Of a stretch of DNA of 52,500 bases, positions 18,689-30,886 are shown piece by piece. Origin of the DNA: Symbiodinium natans. Lineage: Eukaryota > Sar > Dinophyceae > Suessiales > Symbiodiniaceae. The DNA lies in assembly GCA_905221605.1 (NCBI GenBank), contig CAJNDS010000716.1:1-52500 (forward strand). The letters are read 5' to 3'. The first letter of the stretch is position 1, and every line of letters begins with the position of its first letter. The notes below the pieces were generated by a model. The model saw nothing but the letters and a program-made list of their open reading frames with translations, was not told the origin of the DNA and searched no databases. A program made the position numbers and the translations under genes.

Positions 18689-21600
18689 CGAGAAGATCAT
18701 AGCAGCTCATGTCACTCTTCGTAGGCAGAGTAAATGGGTCCACGCTCTCCTATGTAAATGGTGACCGCCAGGATGTGCAGGCGATTCGTTCTGCTGCCGC
18801 GGAGATCTTGCTCAAGGCGGCACTGGGCTTGTCAGTTCGTCTTTGGACTCTGAGGAGGTTCGAATCTTTCGGAGAGACATGGACAGACCGCTGGCCGGGA
18901 GGCTGCGAAAGACGGCAGACTGGAGGAGGCGCCCTCGCACTCGCACACGGAGTTGTACATGTGCGTGGTTCGGGTCTGCAAAGGTGCCTCGAGGTCCGGG
19001 TGTTGGGTTTTGTTGGGTTGCGATAGTTTCGGCTGGGAAGTATAGCCCAAGGCCCAACTTCCTCAAAGCCAAAACCTTTTCGATCGTGACTCCAGACTTT
19101 AGCCCTGAATTATGAGCCCTTGCATACCCCAAACTTATAGCTTAAGCTTGAAGTGGAAAACGCAAGGCGCTCTCCAGCCCACGCCTCAGCCCCGCAAGAG
19201 CGCATACTTTGGGGTCTTCGGCGCATTTGGCAGGTTTGAAGGTTCAGGGCTGAGGTAGTTGGGGTTTTGCATAGGCATGGAGGTTCACAGGCTCAGACCT
19301 TCGGCTTGTCGAGAGCCGATGATGCCACAACATTCGGCCTCAGCGTCGTCCAACCTTCTCGTCACGGACGCATCACGCGAGTCTTGCATATGAGAAAAGG
19401 TCCGAAATCCATTGAGTCTATTTAGCCGATTTCAGCTGCGTGCCAGCGCTCAGGCACCAAGTCTGGCGACAAGGCATGTATGCTTGCATTGCCGAGGGAT
19501 GTATGCAGGGTTTGCCATGGAGTTTGTACAGTGCCCGGCGCTGGTGACAGTGCCAAAAGTCGGCTGACACGTAAGATGTGGTCTGTGATGGAATCAGACC
19601 CCTATACGCCTCGTGACGGCCAGGATGTGCAGGCGATTCGTTCTGCTGCAGCGGAGACCTTGCTCAAGGTGGCGCTGGGCTTGTCAGTTCGCCTTTGGAC
19701 TCTAAGGAGGATCGAAGCATTAGGAGACCTAGAGAGAGCGCTGGCCGGGAGGCTGCGAAAGACGGCAGACTGGAGGAGGTGCCCGCGCACACGATGTTGT
19801 CCGCGTGCGTTGTTCCGGCATTCATTGGCATTGGGGTTTGCTTGGGCCCAAGGCCCAAGGCCCAACGCCCTCAATTTCCATTCCGGATGCTTTCAGACCG
19901 TCGTGACTCCAAACCCCAAATCCAGAGCCCTTGCATGCCCCAAACTTCAACTTGAAATCGAACAACACAAGGCGCTCTCCAGCCCACGCCTCAGCCCCGC
20001 AAGAGCACAGACTTTGGGGTCCTCGGCGTTTGGCGGGTGACGTTTGAAGGTCAAAGGGCTGAGGTAGTTGAGGGTTTCGGATATGGATGGAGATTCACAA
20101 GGTTCATGCTCAACACCCTGCCCCTCAATGCCACAACATTCCTCAGCATTGTCCAACCCCCTGAGCCTTTGAGTGGCGCATCCTCGTCGCCTGAAGCGCC
20201 ACGTGGGTGAGATGGAGCTCTAGATCTAAGATACTCACAGCATCTAACCAGCCGATGCCAGTGCCAGCGCTCAGGCACCAAGTCTGGCGACAAGGCATGT
20301 ATGCCGGCATTGTCGAGGGATGCGTGCAGGGTTGGCCATGGAGTTTGCTCAGAGCATGCGGCGGCTCCAGCTACTTTGAAGGACCCTGTAGGTCTTTGCC
20401 CCTTCACATGCGGCCCACGCCAAATCACGCTCCCCCTGTGCGCCTGGTGACCGCCAGGATGTGCAGGCGATTCGTTCTGCTGCCGCGGAGACCTTGCTCA
20501 AGGTGGCGCTGGGCTTGTCAGTTCGTGTTTCGGACTCTGAGGGTCGAATCTTTCGGAGAGACATGGACAGACAGCTGGCCGGGAGGCTGCGAAAGACGGC
20601 AGACTGGAGGAGGCGCCCTCGCACTCGCACACGGAGTTGTACATGTGCGTGGTTCGGGCCCGCGAAGGTGCCTCGAGGTCCGGGTGTTGGGTTTTGTCGG
20701 GTTGCGTTAGTTTCGGCTGGGAAGTATAGCCCAAGGCCCAACGCCCTCAAAGCCAAAACCTTTTCGACCGTGACTCCAAACTTTAGCCCCGAATTATGAG
20801 CCCTTGCATACCCCAAACTTATAGCTTAAGCTTGAAGTCGAAAGCGCAAGGCGCTCTCCAGCCCACGCCTCAGCCCCGCAAGAGCGCAGACTTTGGGGTC
20901 TTCGGCGCATTTGGCGGGTTTTTGAAGGTTAAGGGCTGAGGTAGTTGGGGTTTTGCATAGGCATGGAGGTTCACAGGCTCAGACCTTCGGCTTGTCGAGA
21001 GCCAATGATGCCACAACATTCGGCCTCGGTGTCGTCCAACCTCATTCTCGTCACGGACGCGTCGCGCGAGTCTTGCATGATACGGGTACCAAGTGAGGTT
21101 AAGCTACATGAGACAATGTCCGAAATCCATTGAGTCCATTTGGCCGTTTTCAGATGCCTGCCAGCGCTCAGGCACCAAGTCTGGCGACAAGGCATGTATG
21201 CTTGCATTGCCGAGGGATGTATGCAGGGTTGGCCATGGAGTTTGTACAGTGCCCGGCGCTGGTGACAGTGCCAAAAGTCGGCTGACACGTAAGATGTGGT
21301 CTGTGATAGAATCAGACCCCTATACGCCTCGTGACCGCCAGGATGTGCAGGCGATTCGTTCTGCTGCAGCGGAGACCTTGCTCAAGGTGGCGCTGGGCTT
21401 GTCAGTTCGCCTTTGGACTCTAAGGAGGTTCGAAGCATTAGGAGACCTAGAGAGAGCGCTGGCCGGGAGGCTGCGAAAGACGGCAGACTGGAGGAGGTGC
21501 CCGCGCACACGATGTTGTCCGCGTGCGTTGTTCCGGCATTCATTGGCACTGGGGTTTGCTTGGGCCCAAGGCCCAAGGCCCAACGCCCTCAATTTCCATT

Positions 21601-24600
21601 CTGGATGCTTTCAGACCGTCGTGACTCCAAACCCCGAATCCTCAGCCCTTGCATGCCCCAAACTTCAACTTGAAATCGAAAACTGCAAGGCGCTCTCCAG
21701 CCCACGCCTCAGCCCCGCAAGAGCACGACTTTGGGGTCCTCGGCGTTTGGCGGGTGACGTTTGAAGGTCAAAGGGCTGAGGTAGTTGAGGGTTTTGGATA
21801 GGCATGGAGATTCACAAGGTTCATGCTCAACACCCTCAGCTTGTCGAGAGCCCCTCAATGCCACAACATTCCTCAGCATCGTCCAACGCCCTGAGCCTTT
21901 GAGTGGCGCATTCTCGTCGCCTGAAGCGCCACGTGGGTGAGATGGAGCTCTAGATCTGATCATGTCCGATACTCACAGCGTCTAACCAGCCGACTCCAGC
22001 GCCAGCGCTCAGGCACCAAGTCTGGCGACAAGGCATGTATGCCGGCATTGTCGAGGGATGTGTGTAGGGTTGGCCATGGAGTTTGCTCAGAGCATGCGGC
22101 GGCTCCAGCTACTTTGAAGGACCCTGTAGGTCTTTGCCCCTCGACATGCGGCCCACGCCAAATCACGCTCCCCCTGTGCGCCTGGTGTCCGCCAGGATGT
22201 GCAGGCGATTCGTTCTGCTGCCGCGGAGACCTTGCTCAAGGTGGCGCTGGGCTTGTCAGTTAGTCTTTGGACTCTGAGGAGGTTCGAATCTTTCGGAGAG
22301 ACATGGACAGACCGCTGGCCGGGAGGCTGCGAAAGACGGCAGACTGGAGGAGGCGCCCTCGCACTCGCACACGGAGTTGTACATGTGCGTGGTTCGGGCC
22401 CGCAAAGGTGCCTCGAGGTCCGGGTGTTGGGTTTTGTTGGGTTGCGTTAGTTTCGGCTGGGAAGTATAGCCCAAGGCCCAACGCCCTTAAAGCCAAAACC
22501 TTTTCGACCGTGACTCCAAACTTTAGCCCCGAATTATGAGCCCTTGCATACCCCAAACTTATAGCTTAAGCTTGAAGTCGAAAGCGCAAGGCGCTCTCCA
22601 GCCCACGCCTCAGCCCCGCAAGAGCGCAGACTTTGGGGTCTTCGGCGCATTTGGCAGGTTTGAAGGTTAAGGGCTGAGGTAGTTGGGGTTTTGCATAGGC
22701 ATGGAGGTTCACAGGCTCAGACCTTCGGCTTGTCGAGAGCCAATGATGCCACGACATTCGGCCTCAGCGTCGTCCAACCTCATTCTCGTCACGGACGCGT
22801 CACGCGAGTCTTGCATGATACCGGTACCAAGTGAGGTTAAGCTATATGAGATAATGTCCGAAATCCATTGAGTCTATTTAGCCGATTTCAGCTGCGTGCC
22901 AGCGCTCAGGCACCAAGTCTGGCGACAAGGCATGTATGCTTACTGTATGCTTGCATTGCCGAGGGATGTATGCAGGGCTGGCCATGGAGTTTGTACAGTG
23001 CCCGGCGCTGGTGACAGTGCCAAAAGTCGGCTGACACGTAAGATGTGGTCTGCGATGGAATTAGACCCCTATGCGCCTCGTGACGGCCAGGATGTGCAGG
23101 CGATTCGTTCTGCTGCCGCGGAGACCTTGCTCAAGGTGGCGCTGGGCTTCAGTTCGCCTTTGGACTCTAAGGAGGTTCGAAGCATTAGGAGAGACCTAGA
23201 GAGAGCGCTGGCCGGAGGCTGCGAAGGACGGCAGACTGGAGGAGGTGCCCGCGCACACGATGTTGTACACGTGCGTTGTTCGGGCATTCATTGGCATTGG
23301 GGTTTGCTTGGGCCCAAGGCCCAAGGCCCATCCCCCTCAATTTCCATTCTGGATGCTTTCAGACCGTCGTGACTCCAAACCCCAAATCCAGACACGCCTC
23401 AGCCCCGCAAGAGCACAGACTTTGGGGTCCTCGGCGTTTGGTGGGTCAGAATGTTTGAAGGTCAAAGGGCTGAGGTAGTTGATGGTTTTGGATATGGATG
23501 GAAAAACGCAAGGCGCTCTCCAGCCCACGCCTCAGCCCCGCAAGAGCACAGACTTTGGGGTCCTCGGCGTTTGGTGGCTCAGAATGTTTGAAGGTCAAAG
23601 GGCTGAGGTAGTTGATGGTTTTGGATATGGATGGAGATTCACAAGGTTCATGCTCAATGCCACAACATTCCTCAGCATCGTCCAACCCCCTGAGCCTTTG
23701 AGTGGCGCATCCTCCTCGCCTGAAGCGCCACGTGGGTGAGATGGAGCTCTATAGATCTAATTACGTCCGATACTCACAGCGTCTAGCCAGCCGACTCCAG
23801 TGCCAGCGCTCAGGCACCAAGTCTGGCGACAAGGCATGTATGCTTGCGTCTTTGCTTCCCATGCAGCCCACGCCAAATCATCCACACTCCACCTCTTCTG
23901 CACCTGGTGGCCGCCAGGATGTGCAGGCGATTCGTTCTGCTGCCGCAGAAACCTTGCTCAAGGCGGCGCTGGGCTTGTCAGTTTCGTCGTTGGACTTTGA
24001 GGAGGTTCGAATCTTTCGGAGAGACATGGACAGACCGCTGGCCGGGAGGCTGCGAAAGACGGCAGACTGGAGGAGGCGCCCTCGCACTCGCACACGGAGT
24101 TGTACATGTGCGTGGTTCGGGCCCGCAAAGGTGCCTCGAGGTCCGGGTGTTGGGTTTTGTTGGGTTGCGTTAGTTTCGGCTGAGAAGTATAGCCCAAGGC
24201 CCAACGCCCTCAAAGCCAAAACCTTTTCGACCGTGACTCCAAACTTTAGCCCTGAATTATGAGCCCTTGCATACCCCAAACTTATAGCTTAAGCTTGAAG
24301 TCGAACACGAAAGGCGCTCTCCAGCCCACGCCTCAGCCCCGCAAGAGCGCAGACTTTGGGGTCTTCGGCGCATTTGGCAGGTTTTTGAAGGTTAAGGGCT
24401 GAGGTAGTTGGGGTTTTGGATAGGCATGGAGATTCACAGGCTCAGACCTTCGGCTTGTCGAGAGCCAACGATGCCACAACATTCGGCCTCAGAGTCATCC
24501 AACCTCATTCTCGTCACGGCTGCGTCACGCGAGTCTTGCATGATACCGGTACCAAGTGAGGTTAAGCTATGAGACAATGTCTGAAATCCATTGAGTCTAT

Positions 24601-25394
24601 CTAGCCATATCTAGCCGATTTCAGCTGCGTGCCAGCTCTCAGGCACCAAGTCTGGCGACAAGGCATGTATGCTTGCATTGCCGAGGGATGTAAGCAGGGT
24701 TGGCCATGGAGTTTGTACAGTGCCCGGCGCTGGTGACAGTGCCAAAAGTCGGCTGACACGTAAGATGTGGTCTGTGATGGAATTAGACCCCTATGCTCCT
24801 TGGTAACCGCCAGGATGTGCAGGCGATTCGTTCTGCTGCCGCGGAGACCTTGCTCAAGGTGGCGACGCTGAGGAGTTTCGAATCATTAGCAGAGAGACCC
24901 CGGGAGACTGCTGGCCGGGAGGCTGCGAGAGACGGCAGACTGGAGGAGGCGCCCGTGCACACGATGTTGTACACGTGCGTTGTTCGGGCATTCATTGGCA
25001 TTGGGGTTTGCTTGGGCTCAAGGCCCAAGGCCCTCAATTTCAAAACTGAAGCATTTGAGACCGTCGTGACTCCAAGTCCCGAATCCTGAGCCCTTGCATG
25101 CCTCAATCTTCAACATACTTCTAGAAGTCGAAAACGCAAGGCGCTCTCCAGCCCACGCCTCAGCCCTGCAAGAGCACAGACGTTGGGTCTTCGGCGTTTG
25201 AGAATGGGGCTTTGAAGGTCAATTGGCTGAAGCAGTTCGGGTGTTGGATAGGCTTGAGGCTCACAAGGTTCATGCTCACACCCTCAGCTTGTCGAGAGCC
25301 CCACAATGCCACAACATTCGGCCTCAGCATCCTCCAACCCCCTGCATCCTCGTCACGGATGCCTCGCACTAGATGCTAGTCTTGTGTGGTGAAG

Positions 25395-26330
25395 CGCAAC
25401 GTGGGTGAGATGGAATGTCCCTCACAGCGACGAACAAGCTGACTCCAGTGCCAGCGCTCAGGCACCAAGTCTGGCGACAAGGCATGTATGGATTGTCGAG
25501 GGATGTTGTGTAGGGTTAGCAATGGAGTTTGCTCAGAGCATGCGGCTGCAGCTGCTTTGAAGGACCCGTAGGTCTTTGCCCCTTCCCATGAGGCCCACGC
25601 CAAATCACGCTCCCCCTGTGCGCCTGGTGACCGCCAGGATGTGCAGGCGATTCGTTCTGCTGCCGCGGAGACCTTGCTCAAGGTGGCGCTGGGCTTGTCA
25701 GTTCGTGTTTCGGACTCTGAGGAGGTTCGAATCTTTCGGAGAGACATGGACAGACAGCTGGCCGGGAGGCTGCGAAAGACGGCAGACTGGAGGAGGCGGG
25801 CGTTGGGCTTTGTTGGGTTGTGTTAGTTTCGGTTGGGAAGTACAGCCCAAGGCCCACCGCCCTCAAAGCCAAAGCCTTTTCGACCGTGACTCCGAGCTTT
25901 AGCCCCAAATCATGAGCCCTTGCATACCCCAAACTTAAACTTGAAGTCGAAAGCGCAAGGCGCTCTCCAGCCCACGCCTCAGCCCCGCAAGAGCGCAGAC
26001 TTTGGGGTCTTCGGCGCATTTGGCAGGTTTGAAGGTTCAGGGCTGAGGTAGTTGAGGGTTTTGGATAGGCATGGAGGTTCACAGGCTCAGACCTTCGGCC
26101 CTTCGGCTTGTCGAGAGCCAACGATGCCACAACATTCGGCCTCAGCGTCGTCCAACCTCATTCTCGTCACGGCTGCGTCACACGAGTCTTGCATGGTATC
26201 GATGCCAAGTCAGGTGAAGCTATGAGACAATGTCCGAAATCCATTGAGTCAAAAAAGCCGATTTCAGCTGCGTGCCAGCTCTCAGGCACCAAGTCTGGCG
26301 ACAAGGCATGTATGCTTGCATTGCCGAGGG
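25395..26330 (+). repeat. Near-identical segment, first copy (partner 27125-28060)
   Basis: From CGCAACGTGGGTGAGATGGA onward this segment repeats 1730 nt downstream with almost no differences seen (for example GGTATCGATG versus GATATCGATG). Other unit pairs in the array differ visibly more. This suggests a recent duplication or conversion, or an assembly effect. Confidence 0.8.
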
Positions 26331-29300
26331 ATGTATGTAGGGTTGGCCATGGAGTTTGTACAGTGACTGGCGCTGGTGACAGCGCCAAAATGTTAAGTCG
26401 GCTTAGCCAGTTAAGTGAGGCTGTGATGGAGTTCGACCATGGCACGCTGCACATTCTGTAGGGTGCTTTGCCCCTTCCCATGCAGCCCACGCCAAATCAT
26501 CCACACTCCCCCTCTTCTGCACCTGGTGGCCGCCAGGATGTGCAGGCGATTCGTTCTGCTGCAGCGGAGACCTTGCTCAAGGTGGCGCTGGGCTTGTCAG
26601 TTCGTGTTTCGGACTCTGAGGAGGTTCGAATCTGTCGGAGAGACATGGACAGACTGCTGGCCGGGAGGCTGCGAGAGACGGCAGACTGGAGGAGGCGCCC
26701 GTGCACACGATGTTGTACACGTGCGTTGTTCGGGCATTCATTGGCATTGGGGTTTGCTTGGGCTCAAGGCCCAAGGCCCTCAATTTCAAAACTGAAGCAT
26801 TTGAGACCGTCGTGACTCCAAGTCCCGAATCCTGAGCCCTTGCATGCCTCAATCTTCAACATACTTCTAGAAGTCGAAAACGCAAGGCGCTCTCCAGCCC
26901 ACGCCTCAGCCCTGCAAGAGCTCAGACTTTGGGGTCTTCGGCGTTTGAGCATGGGGCTTTGAGGGTCAATTGGCTGAAGTGGTTCGGGTGTTGGATAGGT
27001 TTGGAGGCTCACAAGGTTCACCCTCACACCCTCGTCGAGAGCCCCACAATGCCACAACATTCAGCCTCAGCATCCTCCAACCCCCTGCATCCTCGTCACG
27101 GATGCCTCGCACTTCAGCATGATGCGCAACGTGGGTGAGATGGAATGTCCCTCACAGCGACGAACAAGCTGACTCCAGTGCCAGCGCTCAGGCACCAAGT
27201 CTGGCGACAAGGCATGTATGGATTGTCGAGGGATGTTGTGTAGGGTTAGCAATGGAGTTTGCTCAGAGCATGCGGCTGCAGCTGCTTTGAAGGACCCGTA
27301 GGTCTTTGCCCCTTCCCATGAGGCCCACGCCAAATCACGCTCCCCCTGTGCGCCTGGTGACCGCCAGGATGTGCAGGCGATTCGTTCTGCTGCCGCGGAG
27401 ACCTTGCTCAAGGTGGCGCTGGGCTTGTCAGTTCGTGTTTCGGACTCTGAGGAGGTTCGAATCTTTCGGAGAGACATGGACAGACAGCTGGCCGGGAGGC
27501 TGCGAAAGACGGCAGACTGGAGGAGGCGGGCGTTGGGCTTTGTTGGGTTGTGTTAGTTTCGGTTGGGAAGTACAGCCCAAGGCCCACCGCCCTCAAAGCC
27601 AAAGCCTTTTCGACCGTGACTCCGAGCTTTAGCCCCAAATCATGAGCCCTTGCATACCCCAAACTTAAACTTGAAGTCGAAAGCGCAAGGCGCTCTCCAG
27701 CCCACGCCTCAGCCCCGCAAGAGCGCAGACTTTGGGGTCTTCGGCGCATTTGGCAGGTTTGAAGGTTCAGGGCTGAGGTAGTTGAGGGTTTTGGATAGGC
27801 ATGGAGGTTCACAGGCTCAGACCTTCGGCCCTTCGGCTTGTCGAGAGCCAACGATGCCACAACATTCGGCCTCAGCGTCGTCCAACCTCATTCTCGTCAC
27901 GGCTGCGTCACACGAGTCTTGCATGATATCGATGCCAAGTCAGGTGAAGCTATGAGACAATGTCCGAAATCCATTGAGTCAAAAAAGCCGATTTCAGCTG
28001 CGTGCCAGCTCTCAGGCACCAAGTCTGGCGACAAGGCATGTATGCTTGCATTGCCGAGGGATGTAAGCAGGGTTGGCCATGGAGTTTGTACAGTGCCTGG
28101 CGCTGGTGACAGCCTTCCCATGCGGTCCACGCCAAGTCATCCATGGCCCCCTATACGCCTTGGTAACCGCCAGCAGTGCAGGCGATTCGTTCTGCTGCAG
28201 CGGAGACCTTGCTCAAGGTGGCGCTGGGCTTGTCAGTTCGCCTTTGCACTCTGAGGAGGTTCGAATCATTAGCAGAGAGACCCGGAGAGACCGCCGGCCG
28301 GGAGGCTGCGAAAGACGGCAGACTGGAGGAGGCGCCTGCGCAGACGATGTTGTACACGTGCGTTGTTTGGGCGAGGCCCAACGCCCTCAATTTCAAGACT
28401 GGATTCTTTGAGACCTTCGTGACTCCAAACCCCGAATCCTGAGCCCTTGCATGCCCCAAACTTCAACTTGACATCGAAAAACGCAAAGGCGCTCTCCAGC
28501 CCACGCCTCAGCCCCGCAAGAGCACAGACTTTGGGGTCCTCGGCGTTTGAGAATGGGGCTTCGAAGGTCAATTGGCTGAAGTAGTTCGGGTTTTGGATAG
28601 GCTTGGAGGTTCACAAGGTTCATGCTCACACCCTCAGCTTGTCGAGAGCCCCACAATGCCACAACATTCGGCCTCAGCATCGTCCAACCCCCTGCATCAT
28701 CGTCACGGATGCCTCGCACTAGATGCTAGTCTTGTGTGGTATCAGCATGATGCGCAACGTCGGTGAGATGGAGCTCGGATCATGTCCCTCACAGCGACTA
28801 ACAAGCTGACTCCAGTGCCAGCGCTCAGGCACCAAGTCTGGCGACAAGGCATGTATGCTAGCACTGTCGAGGGATGTATGCAGGGTTGGTCATTGAGTTT
28901 GTACAGTGCCTGGCGAAAGTGCCAGTGCCCCAGGTCTGCTTAATTGAGGCTGTGGCGGAATTTTTGCCCACAGCGCCCTACACATTCTTTGGCGCACCCC
29001 AATTCTAGTTGCGGCTCCAGCTGCTTTGAAGGACCTACTGTAGGCCTTTGCTCCCTCCCATGCGGTCCACACCAAATCATCCACGCCCCCTATGCGCCTT
29101 GGCAAACGCCAGGATGTGCAGGCGATTCGTTCTGCTGCCGCGGAGACCTTGCTGAAGGTGGCGCTGGGCTTGTCAGTTCGTCTTTTGCACGCTGAGGAGC
29201 TTCGAATCATTAGCAGAGAGACCCGGAGAGAGCGCCGGCCGGGAGGCTGCGAGAGACGGCAGACTGGAGGAGGTGCCCACGCACACGGTGTTGTAGACGT

Positions 29301-29512
29301 GCATTGTTCGGGCATTCAAAGGTGCCTCGAGGTCCGGGTGTTCTATTGGGTTCGGCTTGGAGTTAGAACTCCGTTACAGTGGGCCAAACCTTGACGACGT
29401 TTTGCCCCCGACTTGCAACCGACACCGCCAGGCACTCGCCTGCCCAAGCCTCAGGCATGCTGGAACTTCCCACAGCAAGCATATCCTTAAATGATCTGGC
29501 CTGGCCTGAGTA

Positions 29513-29627
29513 ACCCTAAACCCTATAAACCCTGTAAACCCCCTAAACCCCATAACCCCCTAAACCCTATAAACCCTAGAATCCCCCTAAACCCTATAAA
29601 CCCTCCAAGCCCATAAACCCTTTAAAC
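29513..29627 (-). repeat. Degenerate CCCTATAAA/CCCTAAA array
   Basis: Mixed 7-nt and 9-nt units, starting about 120 nt after the last unit of the large tandem array. Confidence 0.85.
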
Positions 29628-30720
29628 CACTGAGGCCCCAAGTCCCTTGGCCTTCCGAAGCTGGAGATCCGCCTCCAAAATGGCGAGCTCGGCCGGGGGC
29701 CCAAGCAGGGCCGAGTGAGTTCGAGGCGTGACAAGAGGCTGCTGATGGGGTTTAGGGTTTCGAGAGTTCAGGGTTTATGGACATATTAAATAGGGTTGGT
29801 AAAGGGTTGATGAAATTGAAAGGTGTATACAAGTTTATGAAGGGTTTACAGGGTTTAGGTACCTTAGGGAGAGAGGGTGAAGAAAGGGGCATGGGAACCT
29901 GGCTCTTTGCCCCCCCCTCCCCCCCTGGAGATTGCGGGTTTCCAACGGGTGGCATGTGGAGATCGCCATAGAGTGCAGAAAGAAGCTGCGCAGTGGGGCG
30001 GAGTGCGGATGCATTGGGGGGTGGCTGGGTCGCAGCATTGCCGCAGGTCTGCGGATGTCCAGCTTGATACCGATTGGCGCTGGCCCTGCGCACCCCCAAA
30101 ACACCGAAGCAAAACAAGGCTCTCGCTAAACCCTAAACCCTGAACCGCTATACAGGAACGGGTAAGAGAGGCACAGCTGCGCTTCTCCCAACAGGTGTGG
30201 AGGAGAAGCAACTCCGAATCCTTAAACCCTATAAACCCTATCAGCCCTAAACCCCGAACCATAAAGCCCTAAAACCCTAAACTCCCAATATTCAACCCTA
30301 AACCCTAAGAATCTGTGGGCGCGGCTCGGTGCAGAAGCGCTCCTCTCGCATCGCGCAGCTTATGCAGAGGTTGGCTGCAGATGGTCTCTGCTTGCTTGCT
30401 CTTATTCGTATTCTGCGGTGCACGTTCATCCGGTGTTCTTGTGGCTGCTTAGGTTTATTTGTTTTGCGCCCTCAAAAGTAGGAGTTGGCTTTATTGCTCT
30501 GGCCAGAGTTTCAGAGCCTTCTCTTCTGAAGAGCAGTGATGCAATTTCCGCCTAGACATGTTATTTCCTACTATCTTCATAGTACTTATAACCATTCTTA
30601 ATTCTTATACGTCTTGTTCGTATCTGTACATATACATATAAGTATATAAGCATATGGCTGCAACAAAAATCAAGAGTAGCAATATTATTCCTTGAGAAGC
30701 GGTTCTGTGCTTGGAGGTTC
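29628..30720. other. No gene recognised; scattered telomere-like scraps
   Basis: Degenerate TTTAGGG or CCCTAAA tracts lie at 29750-29860, 30120-30145 and 30218-30311. A homopyrimidine stretch (CCCCCCCTCCCCCC) is near 29911. No domain-bearing frame seen. Confidence 0.5.
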
Positions 30721-30815
30721 AGGGTGCTTATAACCCCAATTATAACTGTACTTATAAGCCCCCTAAGTCCTCCAAGTAGGTTATAAGTAGACTTAAAAGG
30801 GGTTATAAGTACCCT
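30721..30815. mobile_element. Inverted-repeat element, possible MITE
   Basis: AGGGTGCTTATAACCCC at 30721-30737 pairs with GGGGTTATAAGTACCCT at 30799-30815 (16 of 17). The right arm runs directly into a CCCTAAA array, so no target-site duplication can be judged. Confidence 0.4.
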
Positions 30816-30856
30816 AAACCCTAAACCCTAAACCCTAAACCCTAAACCCTAAACCC
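30811..30856 (-). repeat. Telomere-like array (CCCTAAA)n
   Basis: About six units, ending 30 nt before the first LRR exon. Confidence 0.9.
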
Positions 30857-30886
30857 ATGAACCTCCAAGTGCTCCAAGGCTTTCAG

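Larger units (their letters stand above)
17520..29395 (+). repeat. Tandem array of 14 units, two alternating subtypes (1.72 kb higher-order period)
   Basis: Each unit carries the anchor CAGGATGTGCAGGCGATTCG. Anchors begin at 17787, 18769, 19621, 20455, 21339, 22193, 23088, 23915, 24811, 25635, 26534, 27365, 28171 and 29109, so spacing is 806-982 nt. Two subtypes differ upstream of the anchor: one has GTCGGCTGACACGTAAGATG (units 3, 5, 7, 9), the other GCGGCTCCAGCTACTTTGAA-like DNA (4, 6, 10, 12, 14). Unit n matches n+2 best, giving dimers of 1718-1749 nt. Units 8, 11 and 13 have hybrid or deleted upstream parts. Units 1 and 2 and the last are more diverged, as expected at array edges. It may be a satellite or a tandemly duplicated exon block. 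Confidence 0.93.

Noticed and set aside
18874-18884. tRNA B-box-like word GGTTCGAATC in the array units; A-box-like TAGCTCAGTT at 35585 and 50389
   Set aside because: The bases around the B-box-like word do not form a T stem, no paired A and B boxes at tRNA spacing exist, and no acceptor stem or anticodon arm could be drawn.
19480-20040. Long open frames (186-223 codons) in array units as single-exon genes
   Set aside because: They are open in more than one frame in GC-rich DNA, and the frame linking conserved segments changes between units. Only the short segments look constrained.
17520-29395. CRISPR-like array
   Set aside because: Units are about 0.85 kb and homologous along their whole length; there are no short direct repeats with unique spacers and no cas genes.
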